Shown here: in pieces, positions 1 to 6,762 of the stretch
Position numbering within the stretch: the stretch's first letter is position 1
Layout of the letters: each line of letters begins with the position of its first letter
Source: an uncultured Actinomyces sp.
GTDB taxonomy: Bacteria > Actinomycetota > Actinomycetes > Actinomycetales > Actinomycetaceae
Length of the DNA: 6,832 nt
NCBI GenBank assembly: GCA_916719935.1
Contig: CAKAPY010000072.1
Coordinates: 1-6,832, forward strand
Direction of reading: 5' to 3'
Program-made: the position numbers and the translations under genes
The notes under the pieces: generated by a model
Databases searched by the model: none
Told to the model about the DNA's origin: nothing
The model's input: the letters and a program-made list of their open reading frames with translations, nothing else

Positions 1-1
1 A

Positions 2-451
2 ATGAAGCCGGTCGATGACCTGCTGCGCCAGATGCAATCCGAACACTTCCACCTGGCCATGGTCGTTGATGAATACGGTGGGATCTCGGGCCTCGTCACC
101 CTCGAAGACATCATCGAAGAAGTCGTTGGTGAACTCACCGACGAGCATGACCGCAACACTATCGAGCCCGAAGAAATTTCCCCAGGCGTATGGCGTGTTC
201 CTTCGCGTTTCTCCATTAGCGAGCTCGGAGAGCTGTGGGGACTAGAACTTGAAGACGAAGACGTTGATTCCGTTGGCGGTTTGCTGGCCAAAGCGATTGG
301 CCGCGTTCCGCTTCCGGGGGCAACTGGCGATATGCTCGGTGTGCACATGGTTGCCGAAGAAGCCCGAGGCCGCCGTCGCCAAGTCGGTACGATTGTCTGT
401 TCCTATGTCCCTGAAACCTCGACCGAAGACTCTGAAGATCACCAGGAGTGA
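2..451 (+). CDS. CBS-domain / CorC-HlyC family membrane-associated protein, C-terminal part (5' end outside window)
   Basis: This is the C-terminal ~149 residues of a hemolysin-C/CorC-type protein; the N-terminal membrane domain (DUF21/CNNM) and first CBS domain would lie left of the window. Visible are the end of the second CBS domain (residues ~1-50), with the hallmark VVDEYGGISGLVTLEDIIEE, and then the CorC_HlyC transporter-associated domain (~58-136). The family is linked to divalent cation transport or resistance; 'hemolysin' is a historical name. The ATG at 2 matches an internal Met of the family, not a start, so the gene is partial. A short acidic tail ends the protein. The stop TGA (449-451) overlaps the era Shine-Dalgarno and lies 5 bases before the era start, so the two genes are very likely cotranscribed. 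In other Actinobacteria the usual neighbours of this pair are phoH and ybeY, which would be further left. Family assignment is firm; the transported ion is unknown. Confidence 0.9.
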   Translation: MKPVDDLLRQMQSEHFHLAMVVDEYGGISGLVTLEDIIEEVVGELTDEHDRNTIEPEEISPGVWRVPSRFSISELGELWGLELEDEDVDSVGGLLAKAIGRVPLPGATGDMLGVHMVAEEARGRRRQVGTIVCSYVPETSTEDSEDHQE

Positions 452-456
452 GAACG

Positions 457-1593
457 ATGCATTTCCCCAGCGATGATGAATTGATGGCCGGTCCGAACGC
501 CTTTGAAGGTGTGGATATCGATGCTCTTGAACTTCCTGATGAGGAATCACTGGACGAGGCAGACATTGATGCTGAGCTCGACGAGGCCGACGATGAGCGC
601 GTCCACGACGTTGAGGATTCTGTCCATTCCTTGCGTCAACTCCGCGCAGAAACAAATGCGGGTGCAGATATCATCGTTCCCGATTTCCCAGAGGACTTTC
701 GTGCGGGCTTTATTTCTATTGTTGGCCGCCCCAATGTCGGAAAGTCGACGCTGACCAACGCTCTTGTTGGCCATAAGGTGGCTATCACCTCGGGCCGCCC
801 CGAAACGACACGTCACAATATCCGCGGGATCGTCCACGGCGAAAACTACCAGCTGGTATTGGTTGATACACCCGGATACCACCGTCCGCGCACTCTGCTG
901 GGTAAGCGCCTCAATGACATGGTTCGCGAGGCCTTGGCCGAAGTTGATTGCGTGGTCTTCTGCATGCCTGCGGATCAGCGCATCGGACCGGGAGACCAGT
1001 TCATTGCTCGCGAGCTGCGCTCTGTGCGACGCCCCGTGATTGCGGTGGCGACAAAGTGCGATAGCGTGCCGCGCGAGCGCGTGCTTGAACACCTTCTGGC
1101 AATTGAAAAGCTGGGGGAGTGGAGCGCGATTGTTCCCGTCTCTTCCTTCAAGCACGAAGGCATTGATCGCCTGCGTGAAGTTTTAGTGGAAAAGGTTCCC
1201 CTGTCCCCGCCCCTGTACCCCCAGGATGACATCTCGGATGAATCACGCGAAACGATGATTGCAGAATTCATTCGCGAGGCCGCGCTGGAGGGGGTCCGCG
1301 ATGAGCTTCCGCACTCGCTTGCCGTGAAGGTCGAAGAGATTATTGAACGCCCCAAGCGCGAGGGTGATGATCGTCCGCCTCTACTGGATATTCACGTCAA
1401 TGTTTACGTCGAACGCGATTCCCAAAAGGCCATCATTATTGGCAAGAAAGGTTCGCGTTTGAAGGAGATCGGCACCCGGGCCCGAGCGCATATCGAAGAA
1501 TATTTGGGACGTCGTGTGTACCTCGATTTGCATGTGCGTACCGCTAAGGATTGGCAGTCAGACCCGAAGATGCTTCAGCGCTTGGGCTTCTGA
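457..1593 (+). CDS. era: GTPase Era with acidic N-terminal extension
   Basis: Era is an essential-type GTPase that binds the 3' end of 16S rRNA and helps mature the 30S subunit. The 378-residue protein shows G1 GRPNVGKS (residues 90-97), the switch region with TTRHNIRG, G3 DTPG (137-140), G4 as TKCD (199-202; Asn replaced by Thr, as I recall for other actinobacterial Era proteins) and G5 as SSF (229-231) in place of SA. A type 2 KH RNA-binding domain follows, with its GKKG loop at 329-332. The start chosen is ATG 457, since AGGAG (444-448) lies 8 bases before it; the in-frame GTG at 448 overlaps that ribosome binding site. Bacterial Era is usually about 300 residues. Here ~80 residues precede the G domain, and 23 of the 50 residues at 6-55 are Asp or Glu with a single Arg. 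A shorter Era starting inside this tract cannot be fully excluded, but I saw no well-placed ribosome binding site for one. Likely translationally coupled to the upstream CBS gene. Confidence 0.95.
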   Translation: MHFPSDDELMAGPNAFEGVDIDALELPDEESLDEADIDAELDEADDERVHDVEDSVHSLRQLRAETNAGADIIVPDFPEDFRAGFISIVGRPNVGKSTLTNALVGHKVAITSGRPETTRHNIRGIVHGENYQLVLVDTPGYHRPRTLLGKRLNDMVREALAEVDCVVFCMPADQRIGPGDQFIARELRSVRRPVIAVATKCDSVPRERVLEHLLAIEKLGEWSAIVPVSSFKHEGIDRLREVLVEKVPLSPPLYPQDDISDESRETMIAEFIREAALEGVRDELPHSLAVKVEEIIERPKREGDDRPPLLDIHVNVYVERDSQKAIIIGKKGSRLKEIGTRARAHIEEYLGRRVYLDLHVRTAKDWQSDPKMLQRLGF

Positions 1594-1620
1594 TACCTGA
1601 ACGTGGGGGATACAACAAAA

Positions 1621-1638
1621 GGATCCTGACCAGGGTCC
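1621..1638 (+). terminator. weak hairpin after era (possible terminator)
   Basis: Arms 1621-1627 (ggatcct) and 1632-1638 (agggtcc) can form a 7-bp stem with one G-U pair and a 4-base loop. No T-run follows directly; the nearest T-rich bases are at 1644-1660. It could weakly end or pause the era transcript, or it may be chance. It matters because the exporter gene downstream appears to need its own promoter. Confidence 0.25.
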
Positions 1639-1674
1639 CGAGCTTTAGCGTCTTCTTCATGGCATGCTTATCCC

Positions 1675-3045
1675 GTGAGCGAGAATCCCCAGAACCCTAA
1701 CGCCTCAGCGCCTTTACCGTTTGACCAGGACGACGCATCACTGACTGTGCACCGCATGGCTGCACATGATCGTCTGTCCCATCAATCCCGAGTTGTCTTG
1801 CGCCTTGGCCAGATGCTTCTTTCTGCCGGTGCGGGCTCGTACCGCGTGAAGGCCTCGATGCGGACCTGTGCCGAGGCCGTGGGCATTGAGAAGCACCATG
1901 CTCAGGTGACCTTTACCGAGATTGTTGCGACCGCTTATGCGAATGGTACTTTCCGTACCGAGCTTGCTGAGCAGCGTCTTCTGGGAGTGAATGCGGACAA
2001 GATTGACCGCATTACAAACTACCTGGCATCCATTGAAGGCAAGCAGGTGCTTGTTGAGGATGTCGATAAGGCTCTTGACCGGATCGAACGTGTGAAGCCG
2101 CTGTATGGATGGCTAGCGAATGCTCTTGCTTCCGGTTTAGCCTGTGCGGCCTTCGCCTTCCTCAACGCCGGGGGATGGGTTGAGTGCTCTGTCGTGGCTA
2201 TTGCAGCCTTCCTCGGGCAATTCCTCCGTCGCCAGATGCTCAAGCGACACATGAACCACTTTGGTGTGTGGATGCTCTGTGGTGCAGTTGCTTCTGCTGT
2301 CTACATTCTGTGCGTCTATCTGGCTCAGAAATACCTGGGTGTTGAACCGACGCACCAAGCAGGCTTCATCTCTGCGTTGCTCTTCTTGGTTCCTGGCTTC
2401 CCATTGGTGACAGGAATTATTGACCTGGTCCGTCACGACTTTGCGGGTGGTATTCAGCGAATCGTGTATGTTGCAATGCTCGTAGTTTCTGCGGGCGTTG
2501 CGGTATGGACCATCTCGGAGGTCTTCAATTGGTCGGTCACTCCGCAATACATCGTTGAGCTTCCGCCAATCATTCACTTCGCGTTGCGCTTCTTTACCAG
2601 CTTCGTTGCGGCATATGGCTTCGCGATGCTCTTTAATTCCCCGCCTAAGGTATGTACGGCTGCGGCTCTTATCGGTGCGGTTATTAACACCGGTCGTATC
2701 TTCCTTGCGGTTGTCCTGGGGGTTCCGGTCCCCGCGGCGGTTGGGCTTGCAGCGCTAGCAGCGGGTCTTCTTGCGGCAGCAGTTGCAAACCGCACGCGCT
2801 TCTCGCGTGTGACACTCTCCGTTCCCGCGGTGGTCATTATGATCCCGGGTGTGCCCCTGTATCGTTCGCTCACATACTTGAACAATGGACAGACCATGGA
2901 CGCATTGGCACAGCTCTTTACGGTCCTCTTCACAATTGTTGCGATTGGTATTGGCCTGGCGATTTCGCGAATGCTGACTGACCGCGCGTGGCTCATGGAG
3001 AAACCGGTGAGCGTCCCCAAGCTCGAGGAATACGACGCCGAGTAA
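1675..3045 (+). CDS. ThrE-family threonine/serine exporter (fused ThrP and ThrE_2 domains)
   Basis: The product is a 456-residue inner-membrane protein of the threonine/serine exporter family, similar in length and layout to Corynebacterium glutamicum ThrE (about 490 residues). A soluble N-terminal region (~1-140) holds the DUF1212 start, with GQMLLSAGAGSYRV (45-58) and a following TEIVATAY segment. About ten hydrophobic segments follow from ~145. The two halves each carry a conserved proline/glycine loop: FLVPGFPLVTGIIDLVRHDF in the first and VIMIPGVPLYRSL in the second, marking the DUF1212 and ThrE_2 (DUF3815) modules. Known members export L-threonine and L-serine using the proton gradient; the substrate here is inferred. 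The start is GTG 1675: the ATGs at 1659 and 1664 are out of frame. There is no purine-rich Shine-Dalgarno, and a -10-like catgct (1663-1668) ends 6 bases before the GTG, so the mRNA may be leaderless. The C-terminus is short and acidic. Family call is strong; substrate moderate. Confidence 0.9.
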   Translation: MSENPQNPNASAPLPFDQDDASLTVHRMAAHDRLSHQSRVVLRLGQMLLSAGAGSYRVKASMRTCAEAVGIEKHHAQVTFTEIVATAYANGTFRTELAEQRLLGVNADKIDRITNYLASIEGKQVLVEDVDKALDRIERVKPLYGWLANALASGLACAAFAFLNAGGWVECSVVAIAAFLGQFLRRQMLKRHMNHFGVWMLCGAVASAVYILCVYLAQKYLGVEPTHQAGFISALLFLVPGFPLVTGIIDLVRHDFAGGIQRIVYVAMLVVSAGVAVWTISEVFNWSVTPQYIVELPPIIHFALRFFTSFVAAYGFAMLFNSPPKVCTAAALIGAVINTGRIFLAVVLGVPVPAAVGLAALAAGLLAAAVANRTRFSRVTLSVPAVVIMIPGVPLYRSLTYLNNGQTMDALAQLFTVLFTIVAIGIGLAISRMLTDRAWLMEKPVSVPKLEEYDAE

Positions 3046-3081
3046 GAGCTGGTAGGGAGAAGTAAACACTGTCCACCATGT

Positions 3082-3094
3082 GCACTCAAAGTGC
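3082..3094. promoter_or_regulatory. small perfect inverted repeat at the leuA promoter
   Basis: GCACT (3082-3086) and AGTGC (3090-3094) are perfect complements around a 3-base centre. The element overlaps the candidate -35 (3091-3096) of leuA, where a repressor could block transcription. A second, wider CACTG/CAGTG pair lies at 3067-3071 and 3101-3105. The arms are short, so chance is possible, and no regulator is implied by the sequence alone. Confidence 0.3.
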
Positions 3095-3125
3095 CAGTAT
3101 CAGTGGGTCTTCATAGACTGAGGGT
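3091..3125 (+). promoter_or_regulatory. candidate leuA promoter, leaderless layout
   Basis: The -10 box TAGACT (3114-3119) fits the actinobacterial TANNNT pattern and is followed by exactly 6 bases and then the GTG start at 3126, so transcription would begin at or next to the start codon. A weaker -35, GTGCCA (3091-3096, 4 of 6 matches to TTGACA), sits 17 bases upstream of the -10. With no leader RNA there is no room for a leucine-codon attenuator peptide, so control, if any, would act at initiation. Confidence 0.5.
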
Positions 3126-4886
3126 GTGAAGACTACATCGAATGTTCCTCGTCCTGCAGGTTCTGGAATGCCCACGGTCAAGTACCGAGCATTCCTCGAC
3201 ACGAACCCTGTTGACCTTCCTGACCGACAGTGGCCTTCGAAGCGCATTACCCACGCGCCTCGCTGGCTGTCAACGGATCTACGCGATGGAAACCAAGCTC
3301 TGATCGAGCCCATGGATCTGGCGCGTAAGCGCAAGATGTTTGATCTTCTTGTCCGCTTGGGATACAAGGAAATCGAAATCGGATTCCCCTCGGCTTCGCA
3401 GACTGATTTCGATTTTGTTCGTTCTCTGTTGGAAGATGACGCCCTACCCGAGGATGTCACCATTTCGGTGCTGACGCAGTCGCGCCCCGAGCTCATTGAG
3501 CGCACTGTTGAATCGATTATTGGCTTTCCTCGTGCGACCGTGCACTTGTACAACGCAACCGCTCCGGTTTTTCGTGAGGTTGTCTTCCATGCAGACCGCG
3601 AACAAACCGTTGAGCTAGCCCGCTCCGGTACGCGTGAAGTCATTGCGCAGGCAGAACGTCAACTGGGCGATGAGACGATCTTCGGTTTTGAGTACTCTCC
3701 TGAGATCTTCATTGACACCGAGCGCGATTTCGCGCTGGAAGTGTGTGAAGCCGTTATGGATATCTGGCAGCCCCAAGATGGCCGCGAGATCATCCTCAAC
3801 CTGCCCTCGACTGTTGAACGCGCGACCCCCAATGTCTTCGCTGACCAGATCGAGTACATGTCTCGCAACCTTTCCCGACGTGAGCACATTGCGCTGTCTG
3901 TTCACCCGCACAATGACCGTGGAACCGGTGTCGCCAGTGCTGAACTTGCACTCCTCGCCGGCGCAGATCGCATCGAAGGCTGCCTCCTGGGACAAGGCGA
4001 ACGTACCGGTAACGTTGACCTGCTGACCTTGGGCCTGAATCTTTTCAGCCAGGGAATTGATCCGGGCATCGACTTCTCGGACATTGACGAGATCCGCCGC
4101 ACGGTGGAGCACTGCACCCAGATGGAGGCTTCGCCGCGCTCTCCCTACGTCGGAGATTTGGTGTACACCAGCTTCTCGGGCTCTCACCAAGACGCCATCA
4201 AGAAGGGTTTTGCTGCTCGCAAGACGAAGGTGGACGCCGCAGGGGGCGACGAGAACGCAGTGGTCTGGGAGCTTCCCTACCTGCCCATCGATCCTCACGA
4301 TGTCGGTCGCTCTTACGAGGCCGTTGTGCGCGTGAATTCCCAGTCCGGCAAGGGTGGGGTTGCCTACCTCATGTCGCGGGCACACAACCTGGAGCTGCCT
4401 CGTCGTCTGCAGGTGGAGTTCTCGCGAATTGTCCAGCGCCACACCGACACTTACGGTGGAGAGATCAACGCCGAAACATTGTGGAAGATCTTTGCAGACG
4501 AGTATTTGCCGACAAGCGCGGCTCCTGGCCTTCAGCCGTGGGGGCGCTTCGAATTGCGTAAGTCCCAAGTGGGAACAGTCGACGACGAGCATGTTGAATT
4601 GCACGCAGAGCTCACGGACAACGGTGTGCTCACTGCAATCGACGCAAACGGAACCGGCCCGATTGACGCTTTCGTCTCAGCGCTGCATCAATTCGATTTG
4701 GACGTGCGCGTCTTGGACTATTCCGAGCATGCAATGAGCCAGGGACGAGATGCGAAGGCCGCTTCATACGTCGAAGCAGCTGTTGATGGAAAGATCGTCT
4801 GGGGCGTTGGAATCGACTCCTCGATTACCCGCGCATCGTACAAAGCTGTGATCTCAGCAGTGAACCGTGCACTTCGAGATCAGTAA
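3126..4886 (+). CDS. leuA: 2-isopropylmalate synthase
   Basis: LeuA condenses acetyl-CoA with 2-oxoisovalerate to give 2-isopropylmalate, the first committed step of leucine synthesis in the cytoplasm. The 586-residue protein is the long actinobacterial form. It has an N-terminal arm with SGMP (13-16) and VDLPDR (29-34), then a TIM barrel with catalytic Arg53 and metal ligand Asp54 in STDLRDGNQ, and metal ligands His260 and His262 in HPHNDRG. GQGERTGN follows shortly after. The C-terminal LeuA dimer/regulatory domain covers roughly the last 130 residues, with NGTGPIDAFVSAL, YSEHAMSQG and VWGVGIDSSITRAS; in the family this domain binds leucine for feedback inhibition. The sequence repeats that lengthen Mycobacterium tuberculosis LeuA in this domain are absent. 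The start is GTG 3126: the next Met (residue 15) would remove part of the usual N-terminal arm. No Shine-Dalgarno is present, in keeping with a leaderless mRNA. The gene is followed by its own strong terminator. Confidence 0.97.
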   Translation: MKTTSNVPRPAGSGMPTVKYRAFLDTNPVDLPDRQWPSKRITHAPRWLSTDLRDGNQALIEPMDLARKRKMFDLLVRLGYKEIEIGFPSASQTDFDFVRSLLEDDALPEDVTISVLTQSRPELIERTVESIIGFPRATVHLYNATAPVFREVVFHADREQTVELARSGTREVIAQAERQLGDETIFGFEYSPEIFIDTERDFALEVCEAVMDIWQPQDGREIILNLPSTVERATPNVFADQIEYMSRNLSRREHIALSVHPHNDRGTGVASAELALLAGADRIEGCLLGQGERTGNVDLLTLGLNLFSQGIDPGIDFSDIDEIRRTVEHCTQMEASPRSPYVGDLVYTSFSGSHQDAIKKGFAARKTKVDAAGGDENAVVWELPYLPIDPHDVGRSYEAVVRVNSQSGKGGVAYLMSRAHNLELPRRLQVEFSRIVQRHTDTYGGEINAETLWKIFADEYLPTSAAPGLQPWGRFELRKSQVGTVDDEHVELHAELTDNGVLTAIDANGTGPIDAFVSALHQFDLDVRVLDYSEHAMSQGRDAKAASYVEAAVDGKIVWGVGIDSSITRASYKAVISAVNRALRDQ

Positions 4887-4940
4887 GTAGGTTTCATAAC
4901 CAACGCGCACGTGGCGGTGAGTGAATAACCGCCCAGCGCT

Positions 4941-4982
4941 AGGTGAGGGGGCATCGCCAAGATGCCCCCTCACCTGTTTTTT
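4941..4982 (+). terminator. strong Rho-independent terminator of leuA
   Basis: Two perfect 15-bp arms (4941-4955 and 4961-4975) enclose a 5-base loop (gccaa), with a G/C-rich middle. One G and then six T (4977-4982) follow. It lies 54 bases after the leuA stop, and a smaller 6-bp hairpin (4913-4918 with 4928-4933) precedes it. On the - strand the stem is not followed by a T-run, so it should stop mainly leuA transcripts and keep them out of the convergent peroxidase gene. Confidence 0.93.
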
Positions 4983-5023
4983 CCCTCGCCAACGCAGGGG
5001 GGAAAGAAGTCGTACGCGGAAGC

Positions 5024-5992
5024 TTAATCGGCCTCGTTCGAGGGGAAATCGCCACCGGCAATCTCATCAAGAAGCTCAAGGGAAGGAATGAAGAACACCT
5101 GGCCGAAGAGCACATGCGAGAAGGTCAGTAGGTAGTCTTTCTTTGCGACCATATTCGTGATCATGCCCTTGGTGACACTCCAACGAGCAGAGTAGCCGAT
5201 GAAGTAGGTACCGGTAACACCTGCGGCTGGGTCAGAGAAGGGCACGTTCATACGAACGATCTTGTTTTCTTCACCGTCGACGATGAACTTTGAGGAAACA
5301 TTGTGCGCGTTTGCCGCCTTCGCGTCGTCATCAAGCTCAAGGTCGGTGAACTTCTCGCGCCCGACCGCACGCTCTTGCTCAGCGGTACCCAGCGAACGCC
5401 ACGCGTCCATGTCGTGAATCCACTTTTGTGCAAAGGCGTAGGAACCTCCAGTGAATTGGGGGTCCTCGTTGCCAATCTCTGCCCAGAAGGGGGCATCGAC
5501 GTTTGTTGGATTTTCAGTGCCGTCAATGAAACCGATGATTGCGCGGCCCTCAAGGTAGCGGAAGCCGTGAGTCTCATCAACGACCGTTGCGAAGTCTTTG
5601 AAGGACAAGCGGTACTGCTCGGCTACTTCGTAGACCACGGCCTCGCGCTGTGCACGAATGTGAAGGAAGAGGTCAGCATCTTCGCCGATGCCTTCGGGCA
5701 TGGTGATGGAAGGATCATCCTGATTGGTTAGCCCCTTGAATTCCTCGAGTTCCTTTGGACGGGGTGCGCCCGGGAAGAGGTAGTCCCAACCCTTACGGCT
5801 TACTCCCACTGCAACGCGCAGGTCATCATTTTGGGCTCGGATGTTCATTGAACGGTTGATCGCCTGGCTGCGATCAGCAAAGTCGCGGAAGGCCTCGAGC
5901 TCTGCGGCCTGATCCTTGCGATTGAATCGCAGATAAACGAAGAGAACGCACTCGCCGGCATCTTTGTACACGTCTTGGGGATGAGTTGACAT
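5024..5992 (-). CDS. Dyp-type haem peroxidase, class B (YfeX-like)
   Basis: The product is a 322-residue dye-decolorizing peroxidase, which uses H2O2 to oxidise substrates through a b-type haem. It carries the family GxxDG motif as GFIDG (154-158, distal Asp157), a proximal haem-ligand candidate His230 in AHNVSSK, and distal Arg247 in KIVRMNVPF. The 17-residue His-Arg spacing matches E. coli YfeX as I recall it, and segments such as GGSYAFAQKWIHDMDAWRSL and the near-C-terminal LTFSHVLFGQVFFIPS are typical of class B. There is no signal peptide or Tat motif, so it acts in the cytoplasm. The C-terminus lacks an obvious encapsulin-targeting peptide. The physiological substrate is unknown; haem or porphyrin compounds are among those proposed for the class. 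The start is ATG at 5992-5990, with GGAGG (5998-6002) 5 bases before it; an in-frame GTG at 6004 overlaps that site and is rejected. It converges on leuA and lies 84 bases downstream of the tetR gene on the same strand. No clear terminator of its own was seen. Confidence 0.95.
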   Translation of the reverse strand: MSTHPQDVYKDAGECVLFVYLRFNRKDQAAELEAFRDFADRSQAINRSMNIRAQNDDLRVAVGVSRKGWDYLFPGAPRPKELEEFKGLTNQDDPSITMPEGIGEDADLFLHIRAQREAVVYEVAEQYRLSFKDFATVVDETHGFRYLEGRAIIGFIDGTENPTNVDAPFWAEIGNEDPQFTGGSYAFAQKWIHDMDAWRSLGTAEQERAVGREKFTDLELDDDAKAANAHNVSSKFIVDGEENKIVRMNVPFSDPAAGVTGTYFIGYSARWSVTKGMITNMVAKKDYLLTFSHVLFGQVFFIPSLELLDEIAGGDFPSNEAD

Positions 5993-6020
5993 GGTGTCCT
6001 CCACTTGCAGTGATTCATTC

Positions 6021-6033
6021 GTCTTCGATGATA
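6021..6033 (-). promoter_or_regulatory. candidate -10 box for the dyp gene
   Basis: On the - strand, TATCAT (complement of 6028-6033) matches the -10 consensus in 5 of 6 positions and would start transcription near 6021, about 29 bases before the peroxidase ATG. No convincing -35 lies 17 bases upstream. If real, the peroxidase can be transcribed apart from tetR. Confidence 0.35.
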
Positions 6034-6076
6034 GGCCGCTTGATGTATCGAGGCTGCGCGGACGCGGGGAGGGAAG

Positions 6077-6706
6077 TCAGCGTAGCGGTGGGGGAGGAGT
6101 GGTGGAATAACGTTTCAAGGCGGCAAGAACGCTTCCGCGCATGATGACTTCAATGTTCTCCACAAGGATGTATGGGTCAGCGCGCATATCTTGGTTCAGC
6201 CAATGCAAGACATGCGCGACCACACTCAATGTGAAGTGGTCGATGATGAAATCACGGTATTGGGCGGAAAGAGGCGAAAAAACTGGAGCCACGGCGGCGC
6301 TATCGGTGTCCTGCTGAGGTGTTTGCCCCTCGAGCTCAGTAATAATCGCGGCCATCATTTCGCGGAACGCCTGGTAAAAAAATTCTTCCACCTCTTTACG
6401 GCTGAGCGAGGAGACGACCGCGTAGGTCTGTTCATGGTGCTGGCGCATGTAGACCAAGAGATCGCACAAGCCGTCCGACCATTCCTGGTAGGTTGCATGA
6501 GCCATGATGTGCGCGACGATCTCTCGTTCGAAAACCCATGTTCCCAAGGACATGACATCGGGGAAGTGATAGTAAAAAGCCTGCCTGGTGACACCGGCTC
6601 GTTCGGTAAGGCGACGGACCGTAACCTTTGTAATCGGTGTTGAACGCAATTCGTCTTTGAGGGCAGCACCGAGCTTCTCGCGGGTGTTTTCTGCGCTGGT
6701 AGACAT
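6077..6706 (-). CDS. TetR/AcrR-family transcriptional regulator (DhaS-like C-terminal domain)
   Basis: The product is a 209-residue DNA-binding regulator. The N-terminal TetR helix-turn-helix covers about residues 25-50, with ITKVTVRRLTERAGVTRQAF leading into the signature YYHF (45-48). The following LGTWVFEREI and the helical remainder resemble the DhaS-like TetR_C_8 group; the ligand pocket gives no clue to the effector. The tail is proline-rich (TTPPPPLR). The start ATG (6706-6704) has AAGGA (6711-6715) 4 bases upstream. A good promoter overlaps a 28-bp near-palindrome upstream, which suggests autorepression. TetR regulators often control the divergent neighbour, which would begin at the right edge of this window. 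The peroxidase gene downstream on the same strand is a second possible target. Family call is firm; target and ligand are not known. Confidence 0.92.
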   Translation of the reverse strand: MSTSAENTREKLGAALKDELRSTPITKVTVRRLTERAGVTRQAFYYHFPDVMSLGTWVFEREIVAHIMAHATYQEWSDGLCDLLVYMRQHHEQTYAVVSSLSRKEVEEFFYQAFREMMAAIITELEGQTPQQDTDSAAVAPVFSPLSAQYRDFIIDHFTLSVVAHVLHWLNQDMRADPYILVENIEVIMRGSVLAALKRYSTTPPPPLR

Positions 6707-6734
6707 GACTTCCTTGATGAGATCGATTGCGTTG

Positions 6735-6759
6735 AGGAGTGCGTTTGAGCCGCACTCCT
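6735..6759. repeat. perfect 9-bp inverted repeat in the tetR leader
   Basis: AGGAGTGCG (6735-6743) and CGCACTCCT (6751-6759) are perfect complements around a 7-base centre. It lies just downstream of the tetR -10, so it would form a hairpin at the extreme 5' end of the tetR mRNA. It could stabilise the message or be a protein-binding site. No T-run follows on either strand, so it is not a convincing terminator. Confidence 0.6.
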
Positions 6760-6762
6760 TTG

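Noticed and set aside
2..451. The first frame as a complete small CBS protein
   Set aside because: Its first residues match the interior of the second CBS domain of a longer family; no start signals can be seen because the window begins there.
448..456. GTG at 448 as the era start, giving a 4-base overlap with the upstream gene
   Set aside because: The AGGAG ribosome binding site overlaps this GTG, whereas ATG 457 has an ideal 8-base spacing.
547..1155. A 202-residue open frame on the - strand inside era
   Set aside because: Antisense shadow of era, with no family resemblance and no independent promoter or ribosome binding site that I could support.
3615..4604. A 329-residue open frame on the - strand inside leuA
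   Set aside because: It lies fully opposite a clear leuA, shows no recognisable domain, and long antisense frames are expected opposite biased coding sequence.
4943..5131. A short + strand frame across the leuA terminator
   Set aside because: It begins inside the terminator stem and runs into the antisense strand of the peroxidase; the translation resembles no protein.
5993..6004. GTG at 6004 as the peroxidase start
   Set aside because: It overlaps the GGAGG ribosome binding site that correctly serves the ATG at 5992.
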